A stretch of DNA of 64,000 nt from Trichomonas vaginalis G3 (taxonomy: Eukaryota > Parabasalia > Trichomonadida > Trichomonadidae): positions 26,179,896 to 26,243,895 of the forward strand of contig NC_067206.1 of NCBI RefSeq assembly GCF_026262505.1, given 5' to 3'. The position numbers and the translations under genes were made by a program. A model generated the notes under the pieces. That model was given only the letters and a program-made list of their open reading frames with translations, was not told the DNA's origin and searched no databases. Below, in pieces: positions 36,032-44,868 of the stretch. Every line of letters begins with the position of its first letter. Positions within the stretch are counted from its first letter, which is position 1.

Positions 36032-37096
36032 ATGTACAGAATAGATGTTTCAGATTTTTATGACTTCCAAGCATTCAGAAATATGTGTCCATTTAGAGAC
36101 TATAACAAAGCAGTCGAGAATTTGAAACGTTTAGTCATTTATGTCGACTCTGCCCCAGAATGTTATGTTATGAAAGAATGGGATGTAGTCTTTAACAAAC
36201 CTAAAGCGACAATAGTTTCAGAACAAGAATGTAGACAGAAACTTAAGAAAATAAAAGTTGTACAAGTTGGAATGAAGATGTTAGATGCTTGGGATATCTT
36301 ATTGTCAAAGTTAGAAGATTTTTCAGTTCGAGGTATAAAGTTCTATACACCTTCTCCAAACTTCTATTCTATCTTCACTGGATATAAATACGAACAAGTA
36401 GAATGGAAACACAGTATTATAGAAGCTTGGTTAGACCATGTCAAAGAAATTATATGCAATGGAAACGAAAAGGTTTATGAGTATATCTTATGTTGGTTTG
36501 CAAACATCTTACAACATCCAAGTGCTAAAAATGAAACTGCTCTCATTATAATTGGAAAACAAGGAACAGGTAAGAACACATTCTTTACAGATATCTTGTG
36601 CAAACTGTTAGAGGGCTATTCGAATCCGAATATGACAAACTTAGAAAACATCTGTGGCAAGTTTAACTCCTCAATAGAGAATATGAAACTTATAGTTTGC
36701 AATGAACTTCAAAGTATAGATACAACAAAAGTTTTGAACTCAGATGCTTTGAAGAGTCTTATAACAGACAAAGTTGGAGTTGTTGAAAGAAAGTATAAAG
36801 ACCAAAGAGTTTGTGAAAATGTTGCAAACTTCATTATGGTTTCAAACAATGCTGTTCCGATGAAGTTAGAAAGTTCTGACAGAAGATATGTAGTTGTCAG
36901 AACGTCAGATTCTCATATGCAAGATACAGAATATTTTGACGACTTAGCAGAAACTTTGACATCTGACTTTTACAACCACTTGTTCTCATATTTTATGACA
37001 TTAGATATTTCAAAGTTCAATCCAAGACAAATTCCACATACCGAAGAGAGACAAACATTGTTAGAAGCAAAAAGAGTGTATATGAACTGTTCATAG
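36032..37096 (+). CDS. SF3 helicase/primase-type ATPase (D5-like)
   Basis: Walker A G-K-Q-G-T-G-K-N at residues 175-182, followed by the SF3 pattern: N-E-L-Q-S-I as Walker B region, then F-I-M-V-S-N-N with the arginine-bearing loop R-R-Y-V-V-V. The ~150 residues before it resemble the D5_N-type linker. SF3 helicases of the D5 type unwind DNA at replication in NCLDVs, virophages and some Mavericks. No N-terminal primase seen (354 aa in all). Looks broken near its C-terminal end, about one break. Confidence 0.75.
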   Translation: MYRIDVSDFYDFQAFRNMCPFRDYNKAVENLKRLVIYVDSAPECYVMKEWDVVFNKPKATIVSEQECRQKLKKIKVVQVGMKMLDAWDILLSKLEDFSVRGIKFYTPSPNFYSIFTGYKYEQVEWKHSIIEAWLDHVKEIICNGNEKVYEYILCWFANILQHPSAKNETALIIIGKQGTGKNTFFTDILCKLLEGYSNPNMTNLENICGKFNSSIENMKLIVCNELQSIDTTKVLNSDALKSLITDKVGVVERKYKDQRVCENVANFIMVSNNAVPMKLESSDRRYVVVRTSDSHMQDTEYFDDLAETLTSDFYNHLFSYFMTLDISKFNPRQIPHTEERQTLLEAKRVYMNCS

Positions 37097-37302
37097 ATGA
37101 AACTGACTTTGTGTCATTAGATGAAAGGTCATTGTACGATTCGTATAAACAATATTGTCAAGAATATGGTTATATGACAGCGTCTAAACGAACATTCTTG
37201 GCAAATGTCAAAAGTCTTTTAGACGTACAGAATGGTGTATATACAAAGAAAAATTTTTCTGAGTAAATTTAAAAAAAAATATTTTTTTATCCGATAGAAA
37301 AG

Positions 37303-37722
37303 ATGACAAAATTCATCTCAGTAAATAAGTACATGTCAGGACTTAAAGAAGAACTAGACCCATTCACATATTTGAATGTTTATTTCTACCATTTTGAAAA
37401 GTCTTCATTCAGCAAAGTTTGGAACATCGAACCAGTTAAGTTTGCTATTGTGACTAAAAATGGTGCGAAATTTGAAGACTTAGACATAGAAGGTTTGTTA
37501 GCAGTCAAAGAAAGTTTTGACAGAAGGTTCTCAAACCTTAAAGAAGGCAAAGCATACAAACTTGTTATACCTTATGAACCAAAGAAAGCAGACGACTATG
37601 AATATTATGAGTCTAAAGTTGTAGAAGTTCAAGGTAAATTGGGTAAAAAGATTTTAGAGTCTAAGCCAGTGTTTACTCCTAAAGAGGAAGAGAACATTGA
37701 CATTGACCCAGAAATGTTCTAA
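37303..37722 (+). CDS. Maverick hypothetical protein, 139 aa (possible SSB-like)
   Basis: Mixed alpha/beta protein with a lysine-rich middle and an acidic C-terminal tail (E-E-E-N-I-D-I-D-P-E-M-F) like that of single-strand DNA-binding proteins. Lies between helicase and packaging ATPase on the same strand. SSB is a guess from the tail and context. Confidence 0.45.
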   Translation: MTKFISVNKYMSGLKEELDPFTYLNVYFYHFEKSSFSKVWNIEPVKFAIVTKNGAKFEDLDIEGLLAVKESFDRRFSNLKEGKAYKLVIPYEPKKADDYEYYESKVVEVQGKLGKKILESKPVFTPKEEENIDIDPEMF

Positions 37723-37738
37723 AAATAAAATTTTATTT

Positions 37739-38180
37739 TTACATGTCAAATTTCTTTTTCTCTGGAACTGGTTCAGTTCTTTCTTCTCTTCTTCTACTTT
37801 CTTTTCTTTCTTCTTCTTTTCTGGTGGAGTTATGTCAAATTTCTCCGAACCATATTTATGTAAAAGTTCTTTGTCCTTTAATAGCTCTTCTATTCTGTTT
37901 TCTATTTCATCTTCAAGAACAGCGCATGTGTCTTCTTTGCATTCTAAGAACTTTTGTTGGACTTCATCTTTCCAATCGGTGTCATCTCTGTCAACAAGTC
38001 TGTCATTGACAAATTTTAAGACTGCTCTGCTTAATGTTTTATGGTTCTTGTCATATTCCCAGAAACAGAACTTTAGAACAAATTCACCTTTCTTGTTTAC
38101 ACTATGTAAGATTTTATGGTCGACAGATGTTTGCTGTCGAAAAGCTTGTCTCGAATATAGATAGCGAAATCGCTAGACAT
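37739..38180 (-). CDS. Minus-strand Maverick frame, broken
   Basis: Reads in the minus direction as a charged protein with a lysine/glutamate-rich C-terminus (K-K-K-E-E-R-K-S-R-R-R-E-E-R). It lies convergent to the 139-aa gene and divergent from the ATPase. Looks broken, about one break. Function unknown. Confidence 0.35.
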
Positions 38181-38216
38181 TTTCTAAAAGATAAAAATTT
38201 TAATTTTTCTAAAAAT

Positions 38217-39077
38217 ATGTTAGAAAAAAAGTTTGCTGACATTGACAAGAAATTTGAGAATGTTTTAAACAAGAACAAGAGGAAGTTAGAAAATGCTCAG
38301 ATAAAGCCTATACATGACAAGTTCTTATTTGCTCAGAATGGTATAACAGGTCTAATTGCACCACCTGGGTCGGGTAAGACTTTCACTTATCTTAAAATGG
38401 CTGCACAACAACAAGAACTAGATGAGAAGAACCCATTCTATGAGTTAGTTGTCATTTGTAGTACTTCTGGTCAATTTGACCAAACCGTCAATTCGTTCAA
38501 AGATATTATAAAGAAGTCTAAGTTAGTATGTATAAAAGACTCTGAGTTGTTAGATTGGATAAAGAAGTACCAAAGAAGAGTTTTGAAGTATAATGCTATA
38601 AATGAGTATATAAATTCTAAGTTTAAAGACCCAAATGAGGAAATGCAGAGAATATTAGAGAAGAAACACTTCAGAAACAAACAGAAAGAGATAGAATACA
38701 TTTCGAAGAAATTGCAATCTTACGATTGGAAGACTTACCCTCATAGGTGTCTTCTTATTTTAGATGATTTCGCCTCTCATCCTTTGTTAAAGAACAGAGA
38801 ACAAGATATGTGTCGAATTCTCAAGAAGCTCAGACACTTTAACATTTCAGTTGTCATTTGTGTACAGACAGCAAAGAGTTTAAGTAAGGATGTTAAAAGA
38901 ATACTTACTGACATTATACTTTTCCCCGGATTGTCCGAAGACGATTTCATGGAACTTATGAAAGAGTCCATGGCAGGTAAGTTTGACAGACATGAACTCT
39001 GGAGAAGTATAAAGTCATACAAGACCCTCATACTTCTTTCAGAATTCATATCTACGCAAACAAAGTTCAAATTGTAA
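38217..39077 (+). CDS. A32/FtsK-HerA-like genome packaging ATPase
   Basis: 286 aa from the ATG at 38217. Walker A A-P-P-G-S-G-K-T at residues 48-55 and Walker B C-L-L-I-L-D-D-F. Downstream are the R-H-F-N-I-S-V-V-I-C-V-Q-T sensor strand and a D-I-I-L-F-P-G segment typical of A32-type ATPases. It should power DNA packaging into the capsid. The frame is open 61 codons upstream, but the protein-like start is here, just after an AT-rich leader. Confidence 0.8.
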   Translation: MLEKKFADIDKKFENVLNKNKRKLENAQIKPIHDKFLFAQNGITGLIAPPGSGKTFTYLKMAAQQQELDEKNPFYELVVICSTSGQFDQTVNSFKDIIKKSKLVCIKDSELLDWIKKYQRRVLKYNAINEYINSKFKDPNEEMQRILEKKHFRNKQKEIEYISKKLQSYDWKTYPHRCLLILDDFASHPLLKNREQDMCRILKKLRHFNISVVICVQTAKSLSKDVKRILTDIILFPGLSEDDFMELMKESMAGKFDRHELWRSIKSYKTLILLSEFISTQTKFKL

Positions 39078-39204
39078 AAAGTCAAGCTTGAAAAATAAAT
39101 GGTTCATCTACCCTACTTGTTTGAAGTTGTCAAAATACTCTGTTATTTTTTCTTTCAGTAGCGGTAAGTCTTCTTTGAAGGTAAGTATTGTACAACCTTT
39201 AATA

Positions 39205-39927
39205 TCATAGTGTTTGAGGTAAAGTATCTTGAACTATTTGTTTCACATCTTCATTTGGAGTCATTGAAATCGGTAAGTTTTCGCGATAGAACCAATTTCT
39301 GTCAGATTTGTAAATCTTAGCAAGGTCGTAAAAGCTTTTGTTGTTTCTTCTGACTAAATGCAACATAACCATATCTTTATCTTCTTCATTTTCCATCTCT
39401 TCAGTATAAATCATATACTTATAGTTCTTTTCCTTTCCTTTTGGTACCGAACGTGGTATTCTTTTCTGAATGACTTCATCTTTTGCTTGAAGTTTCTTTT
39501 CCATCTCTTCACGTTCTTGTCTATGAATTTCGTCAAGAAGTCTGTAAATATACCAAGCATAATGAGGCGAAGCCCACATTGCAACAGCATTTACAAGAAG
39601 TCTATGTACATACCAATCTCTCAAACCATTTGGCAAATTTTTACGATTTTCATGAGTTTTAGGCGACCCCGAAAAAAGTCGGTCTCGCTGTGCTTCGCTC
39701 AAAAGTTCTTGTGTGCTTTGGTTTTTGAACCAATCGTCTGTATGTTTGGTATCTGGAGCAAAACATGCTGTCAAAATACTTTGCATTTGGTACATATCGT
39801 CTTTGACCGAACGAATGAGACGGAGTTGTTTGTTAAACTGTATGTACTCGTATTCTTCATTTATAGCTTCATGGACTATAACTGTTGTTGTGTTCTCTGT
39901 TGTTGACATATCTGTCTTTACATACAA
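39205..39927 (-). CDS. KilA-N domain protein
   Basis: 240 aa. The N-terminal ~130 residues read as a KilA-N DNA-binding domain (W-F-K-N-Q-S-T-Q-E-L-L, then W-Y-V-H-R-L-L-V-N-A-V-A-M-W-A-S-P-H-Y-A). A coiled-coil linker and a small C-terminal domain with R-R-N-N-K-S-F-Y-D-L-A-K follow. KilA-N proteins are common in large DNA viruses and phages as putative regulators. The second Met (39909) may be the true start, since the upstream TATTTTGTATGTAAAGACAG segment recurs before 42662-43291 as a promoter-like block. Confidence 0.65.
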   Translation of the reverse strand: MYVKTDMSTTENTTTVIVHEAINEEYEYIQFNKQLRLIRSVKDDMYQMQSILTACFAPDTKHTDDWFKNQSTQELLSEAQRDRLFSGSPKTHENRKNLPNGLRDWYVHRLLVNAVAMWASPHYAWYIYRLLDEIHRQEREEMEKKLQAKDEVIQKRIPRSVPKGKEKNYKYMIYTEEMENEEDKDMVMLHLVRRNNKSFYDLAKIYKSDRNWFYRENLPISMTPNEDVKQIVQDTLPQTL

Positions 39928-39959
39928 AATAAAAAAATATTTTATAAAAAACTAACTTT

Positions 39960-40862
39960 ATTTTTTCTATCTTAAGGAAATTCACTGTTTTCATAGAGTT
40001 TTGGCGACTGGGGGTTTTTTACTTACTCGCTGTTCTTCACTGTTTTCATACGGAATCTCTTCTCTCGGTTTTCCGAGGGAAGAGATTCCATGTTTTGTCA
40101 AGACTTCATTGTAAATGACCAAAAATATATTTTATGTTAGCATGTTAGATCTAACCTCTTTTCTAACACGTTTTCTAACATGGTCTAAAACACACAAAAC
40201 TCATGAAATTTCATACGGAATTCAGCAAAAATAAAGTTTATGTTAGCATGTTAGATCTAACACGTTTTCTAACCTCTTTTCTAACATGGTCTAAAACACA
40301 CAAAACTCATGAATTTTGTGCTGAATTCAGCAAAAATATATTTTAGGGTAGATGGTTAGATCTAACCTCATTTCTACCCTCTTTTCTCACCTCTTTTTTT
40401 CACAACCGTTTTACATGGTAAACGTTATGAATTCGTGAGACTCTAAACAGTTTTGTAGCCTCTATTTCTTCTTTTAGTACATCGAATGTTTTAACAATGC
40501 CGAAAGTTTCTTTATACTTCTTCTTGACGTCAGATAGAAGGAAATCTTCTGCTGTTGGATAGTTTTTGTCAAGACTTCATTGTAAATGACCAAAAATATA
40601 TTTTATGTTAGCATGTTAGATCTGACACGTTTTCTAACCTCTTTTCTAACATGGTCTAAAACACACAAAACTCATGAATTTTCAAGACTTCATCGAACTT
40701 AAATGTTTTTGTCAAGACTTTGTCATATGATTGCTTCTCTCGGTTTTCCGAGGGAAGAGATTCCATGTTTTGTCAAGACTTCATTGTAAATGACCAAAAA
40801 TATATTTTATGTTAGCATGTTAGATCTAACACGTTTTCTAACCTCTTTTCTAACATAACTAT
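39960..40862. repeat. Iteron and hairpin block with AGATCT palindromes (left block)
   Basis: About five repeats centred on TTAGATCTAAC (near 40146, 40250, 40357, 40615 and 40821), flanked by GTTAG/CTAAC half-sites and by TTTTGTCAAGACTTC units. A strong hairpin (GGAATCTCTTC ... GAAGAGATTCC, loop TTTT) lies at 40051-40090 and a shorter copy at about 40731-40765. 40400-40560 repeats part of the gene at 40863-41180 as a duplicate fragment. Confidence 0.75.
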
Positions 40863-41180
40863 TTACAAGCGTTTTACATGGTATATGTTGCGATGGTTCA
40901 TGACTTTAAACAGCTTCGTAGCTTCTATTTCTTTGCTGAGGATATCAAAAGTTTTAACAATGCCGAAGGTTTCTTTATACTTCTTCTTGACGTCAGATAG
41001 AAGGAAATCGTCAGCAGTTGGATAGTTTTTGTTCAGAAATGCTAACATGTCCATTTTATTTTCTGCTGGTTTCTCTGCTTCTTTCTTTAAGTCAGCATAG
41101 TCGTTTCTCATACGTTCTATCTCTTTGACGGAGTAGTTATATCTCCTCATTGCTGCCTTACATTTAGAACATCGCGGCAT
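40863..41180 (-). CDS. Maverick zinc-motif hypothetical protein, 105 aa
   Basis: Begins M-P-R-C-S-K-C-K-A with C-x-x-C, then a long charged helix and a C-terminal alpha/beta region (F-G-I-V-K-T-F-D-I-L-S). The open frame continues upstream of this Met into 41181-41350, so the protein may be longer; the gene looks broken. A fragment of its 3' part is duplicated at 40400-40560. Confidence 0.4.
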   Translation of the reverse strand: MPRCSKCKAAMRRYNYSVKEIERMRNDYADLKKEAEKPAENKMDMLAFLNKNYPTADDFLLSDVKKKYKETFGIVKTFDILSKEIEATKLFKVMNHRNIYHVKRL

Positions 41181-41356
41181 CGTTTTTGCGTTATATTCTG
41201 AAACCTTACCTGCTAGAACAACTAAGGCGTCAATGGTTTTCTTTAACTCAAAAGCTGCTGGTTTTATCTGTTTATTCCATACTTTACCTCTTCTATCTTC
41301 ATCTCTTATCTGCCATACACATTCTGCAACTAATGAAACAAAGTTGTCGTATGTCT

Positions 41357-41800
41357 TTAACTCCTCCGATTTATATTGTCAGAGATGTTCTTATATACCA
41401 TGTCGCAATCTTTGTCCATAACCTTATGGTTGCAATGAAATCCTAGAAACTCATAGTTTACCTTACGAATGAACTTCTTTATTTCTACTGAGTCAGTTGC
41501 TTTGACTTCAATTTCGTCGAATTCAGGAATAGTGAGCTTTTGCTGCTGAATTTCAGGTAGTTTAGGCAAATGGTCAATAATGTCCTGCATTTCATAAAGA
41601 TACTGTTCATTTGTTTCATCTTTCGCACTACAGTCTAAATTACTTGTTAACAGTTCTTGCTTTATCTTCTGGATTTTTGTTTCGAAAGTATATGAAGAAG
41701 GAATGAAGCTTTTCATCTCTACTAACATAGATGTTGGATTCATGACTAACGAGTTTGGTGCTGTTGTTTGTATTGCTGTTGTGCCGATTGTTGAAATCAT
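41357..41800 (-). CDS. Maverick hypothetical protein, KilA-N cassette member
   Basis: 148 codons from the Met at 41800. Acidic and helical; the last third (V-E-I-K-K-F-I-R-K-V-N-Y-E-F-L-G) may be the remains of a DNA-binding or chromatin-like domain. Its leader ends TTTTGTATAAAAGATATG, matching the promoter-like blocks before the other cassette genes and the three tandem copies at 42301-42620. Looks broken. Confidence 0.4.
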   Translation of the reverse strand: MISTIGTTAIQTTAPNSLVMNPTSMLVEMKSFIPSSYTFETKIQKIKQELLTSNLDCSAKDETNEQYLYEMQDIIDHLPKLPEIQQQKLTIPEFDEIEVKATDSVEIKKFIRKVNYEFLGFHCNHKVMDKDCDMVYKNISDNINRRS

Positions 41801-41879
41801 ATCTTTTATACAAAATAAAAAAATAAAAAAAAATAAAACTAACTTTATTTTTTTATTTCGGGAAAATTCATGAAAATTC

Positions 41880-42300
41880 AAGAGTTTTAGACCATGTTAG
41901 AAAACGTGTTAGAAAACATGTTAGATCTAACATTCTAACATAAACTTTATTTTTGGGTCCTTTACGCTCATTACGAAGAAGTCTTGACAAAACATTTACG
42001 AAGAAGTCATGAAAATTCAAGAGGTGAAAAAAGAGGTGAAAAAACATTTACGAAGAAGTCTTGACAAAACATTTACGAAGAAGTCATGAAAATTCAAGAG
42101 GGTAGAAAACGTGTTAGAAAACGTGTTAGATCTAACATTCTAACATAAACTTTATTTTTGGTGTAAATTTCATGAAAATTCAAGAGGTTAGAAAACGTGT
42201 TAGAAAACGTGTTAGAAAACGTGTTAGAAAACGTGTTAGATCTAACCATCTACCCGACATTCTCGTCAAATACAAAAAAATGAAAAAAATGACACTTTTT
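41880..42300. repeat. AGATCT/GTTAG repeats (right block, part 1)
   Basis: TTAGATCTAAC near 41925, 42128 and 42236, preceded by strings of GTTAGAAAACGT, and units of TTTACGAAGAAGTCTTGACA. The orientation is opposite to the block at 39960-40862. Confidence 0.75.
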
Positions 42301-42620
42301 CATTAGATAACTGTTATTTTTTGACGAAGTGAACGTTTGCACTTCGTCAAAAAAATCCCTGAAATCATATCTTTTATACAAAAAAATACAAAAAAGTGTC
42401 ATTTTTTCATTAGATAACTGTTATTTTTTGACGAAGTGAACGTTTGCACTTCGTCAAAAAAAATCCCTGAAATCATATCTTTTATACAAAAAAATACAAA
42501 AAAATACTCTTTTTTCATTAGATAACTGTTATTTTTTGACGAAGTGAACGTTTGCACTTCGTCAAAAAAATCCCTGAAATCATATCTTTTATACAAAAAA
42601 ATACAAAAAAATGACACTAA
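42301..42620. repeat. Three tandem ~108-bp units holding a hairpin and a promoter-like leader
   Basis: CATTAGATAACTG starts at 42301, 42408 and 42516. Each unit has a long stem TTTGACGAAGTG / CACTTCGTCAAA with an AACGTTTG loop, and then (minus strand) TTTTGTATAAAAGATATGAT, the same leader as before the gene at 41800. The 42399-42650 frame across them is not a gene. Confidence 0.85.
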
Positions 42621-42661
42621 CTTTATTTTCTGACTTTCACAAAAGACCAAAAATAAACGCT

Positions 42662-43291
42662 TTACATGTATTTTTCAGCAACTTCGTCAAATAATTTTAT
42701 AGCTTTATCTATCTCATCTACTTCAAACGTTTCTTTACCTTTTATGGGAGCACCATACATTTTCTCAAAAACTTCAAGCAGTTCTGTTTCAGCAGCTCTC
42801 ATATCATTAACAAACACAACCTTGACTCTATTGACTGTAGAGTCATATCTTAGAGTTATATTATATGTTCTTCCTATCTTATATCTCTTTGTATTGAAGT
42901 CCTTCGGTTTCTGAACGATGTAAAGTAAGCCTTCACTGCAACGTTCCGTATCGAATGAACCATATGTTATGAAGTTATATCCAACAACTGGGTCTAACCA
43001 TAACAAAACTATTGGTATAAGACTTTTGTCTATAAGATATGCTCTTGTTCCATAGAATCTTACCGATATCATAAGCTCAGGATTTCTTGTCAAAATTTTC
43101 TGAGTTGAAGCATTTATAACCCAGTGGTTTGTTTTCTTTCCAAATGGAGATAAAATGTCTGACAAAGAATATTTGTTGTATTTCTTTGAGTATCTTACGT
43201 TTAAATCACCTATTCTAACCAATTTGGTGTCATTGTCTATCTTTTTAACTGTTTCAAACTCAATGTTTGACATATCTGTTCTTACATACAA
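42662..43291 (-). CDS. KilA-N-like protein with C-terminal GIY-YIG (T5orf172/MUG113) domain
   Basis: 209 aa. N-terminal KilA-N-type region (Y-S-L-S-D-I-L-S-P-F-G, W-V-I-N-A-S-T-Q-K-I-L). C-terminal GIY-YIG-like domain: G-L-L-Y-I-V-Q, then Y-K-I-G-R-T-Y-N-I, followed by A-E-T-E-L-L-E-V-F and G-K-E-T-F-E-V. This fusion is common in large DNA viruses and phages, possibly a DNA-binding nuclease. Starts with the same M-Y-V-x-T-D-M-S leader as 39205-39927. Looks whole. Confidence 0.65.
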   Translation of the reverse strand: MYVRTDMSNIEFETVKKIDNDTKLVRIGDLNVRYSKKYNKYSLSDILSPFGKKTNHWVINASTQKILTRNPELMISVRFYGTRAYLIDKSLIPIVLLWLDPVVGYNFITYGSFDTERCSEGLLYIVQKPKDFNTKRYKIGRTYNITLRYDSTVNRVKVVFVNDMRAAETELLEVFEKMYGAPIKGKETFEVDEIDKAIKLFDEVAEKYM

Positions 43292-43790
43292 AATAAAAAA
43301 ATAAATAAAAATAAAACTAATTTTATTTTTTCTATCTTAAGGAAATTCATGAAAATTCATGAGGTTAGAAAACGTGTTAGAAAACGTGTTAGATCTAACA
43401 TTCTAACATAAACTTTATTTTTGGGTCCTTTACACTCATTACGAAGAAGTCTTGACAAAACATTTACGAAGAAGTCTTGACAAAACATTTACGAAGAAGT
43501 CTTGACAAAACATTTACGAAGAAGTCTTGACAAAACATTTACGAAGAAGTCATGACAAAACATTTACGAAGAAGTCTTGACAAATTCAAGAGGGTAGAAA
43601 TGAGGTTAGATCTAACCTTCTACCCTAAATTATATTTTTGGGTCCTTTACACTCATTACGAAGAAGTCTTGACAAAACATTTACGAAGAAGTCTTGACAA
43701 AACATTTACGAAGAAGTCATGACAAATTCATGAGGTTAGAAAACGTGTTAGATCTAACATTCTAACATAAACTTTATTTTTGGGTCCGGG
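43292..43790. repeat. AGATCT/GTTAG and 25-bp repeats (right block, part 2)
   Basis: TTAGATCTAAC near 43388, 43604 and 43748. Between them a 25-bp unit ACGAAGAAGTCTTGACAAAA plus CATTT is tandemly repeated, about six copies at 43440-43590 and three at 43654-43720. Its right edge overlaps the end of the next gene. Confidence 0.8.
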
Positions 43791-44110
43791 AACAACTTTC
43801 TCTCAATAGGGGCTGTAGCGTACTCTTTGCGTAAGCGGTTCAGACCTTCTTCGAACTCTTGGTCTCTCTTCGATTTGGATTGAGATTGGAATTGCTGGGG
43901 TGGAGCTTGCTGGAACATCCAAGGGTTGGGGCAGTAAGGCATAGGCTGAGGAGGGTAGTTCGGGAAGCCTTGTGGTGGGTAGTAACCTTGAGGTGGAAAT
44001 TGGTAGAAATTCGGAGGTACTTGCTGGAACTGAGGTTGCTGAGGAGACTGTTGTGGTTCTTTAGGTTCCTCTGGTTCGGGAATGGACTCGGTTGGTGGGA
44101 CGTGAGACAT
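43754..44110 (-). CDS. Pro/Gln-rich Maverick protein, 118 aa
   Basis: Low-complexity protein: P-T-E-S-I-P-E-P-E-E-P-K-E-P, then Q-S-P-Q-Q-P, then Y-P-P-Q-G-F-P-N-Y-P-P-Q-P repeats, ending in a charged helix. The ATG at 44110 is chosen because the open frame upstream consists of the 22-bp repeat. Likely a structural accessory protein; its 3' end lies inside the AGATCT repeat block. Low certainty. Confidence 0.4.
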   Translation of the reverse strand: MSHVPPTESIPEPEEPKEPQQSPQQPQFQQVPPNFYQFPPQGYYPPQGFPNYPPQPMPYCPNPWMFQQAPPQQFQSQSKSKRDQEFEEGLNRLRKEYATAPIERKLFPDPKIKFMLEC

Positions 44111-44121
44111 TCGTTTGTGTC

Positions 44122-44350
44122 CTGTCGGAAGGAAAAACTTTTCCTGTCGGAAGGAAAAACTTTTCCTGTCGGAAGGAAAAACTTTTTCTGTCGGAAGGAA
44201 AAACTTTTTCTGAAGTTCGACCAAAAAGTTCTCAATTTTCGAAAATTTGAATGGTTTACGGACGGACAACTGGAAAATTTTTTCTTGTCGGAAGGAAAAA
44301 TTTTTTCTTTTGTCCGGAAAATTTTTTCCAGTTGTCGGGAAAATATTTTC
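44122..44350. repeat. 22-bp CTGTCGGAAGGAAAAAC repeats
   Basis: Four direct copies at 44127-44215 and further copies at 44285-44355, each of the form CTGTCGGAAGGAAAAACTTT. The copy at 44352 (CTGTCGGATGGAAGAAC) contains the start codon of the next gene, so the arrays sit exactly between two divergent starts. Confidence 0.8.
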
Positions 44351-44357
44351 CTGTCGG

Positions 44358-44732
44358 ATGGAAGAACTTGGAATGCAAGAAAGACATGACGAGGCAATTT
44401 ACCTAATTGAAATTAACAACTGCGTAAAAGACTACTTGCGCAAGGTCATGAAGCCCAAGGTCAAGTTCACCGCTATTTCTGGAAGGGCTGCCTTGAATCT
44501 CGAGACTTCGACTGGAATTCCAATTCAAATACCAGAAAACACTCCTTTCGACGACATAAAGGACGCCAAAAGAGAAGCTCTTGTTAAGTTCCTAAACAAA
44601 CGTCCTTGGATAAAAATACCAAACAAGGAGAACCCCCTACCCCATATGAAATTGGCAATTCAGTCTCTCCTTCGCTTCTCGGGTCAGCCATTCTACATAA
44701 CCTGTGAAGGCGACATCCAACCAGTTCAGTAA
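44358..44732 (+). CDS. Maverick hypothetical protein, 124 aa
   Basis: Acidic and helical N-terminus (M-E-E-L-G-M-Q-E-R-H-D), then a mixed region with K-V-K-F-T-A-I-S-G-R-A-A and a C-terminal F-Y-I-T-C-E-G. G+C is higher than in the surrounding repeats, which supports real coding. Its start lies in the last 22-bp repeat. No domain recognised. Confidence 0.45.
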   Translation: MEELGMQERHDEAIYLIEINNCVKDYLRKVMKPKVKFTAISGRAALNLETSTGIPIQIPENTPFDDIKDAKREALVKFLNKRPWIKIPNKENPLPHMKLAIQSLLRFSGQPFYITCEGDIQPVQ

Positions 44733-44868
44733 ACCTTAACGTTTAACTTCACTTTTTTATGTTTTTTGTGAAAGTTTTAAAATAAATTGTTTTCATGAGT
44801 TTTCTACGATGTTAGAAAAGTGGTTAGAAAACGTGTTAGATCTAACATGCTAACATAAACATTATTTT

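Noticed and set aside
42399-42650. 83-codon minus-strand frame
   Set aside because: Runs across the three tandem leader/hairpin units; its repeats come from the DNA repeat, with no conserved protein.
40100-43750. CRISPR-like look of regularly repeated units
   Set aside because: Unit spacing is irregular, spacers are not unique sequences of constant length, and there are no cas genes; the organism is a eukaryote.
43840-44397. Long frames on both strands across 43840-44390
   Set aside because: Kept open by the 22-bp CTGTCGGAAGG repeats and the Pro-rich gene in other phases.
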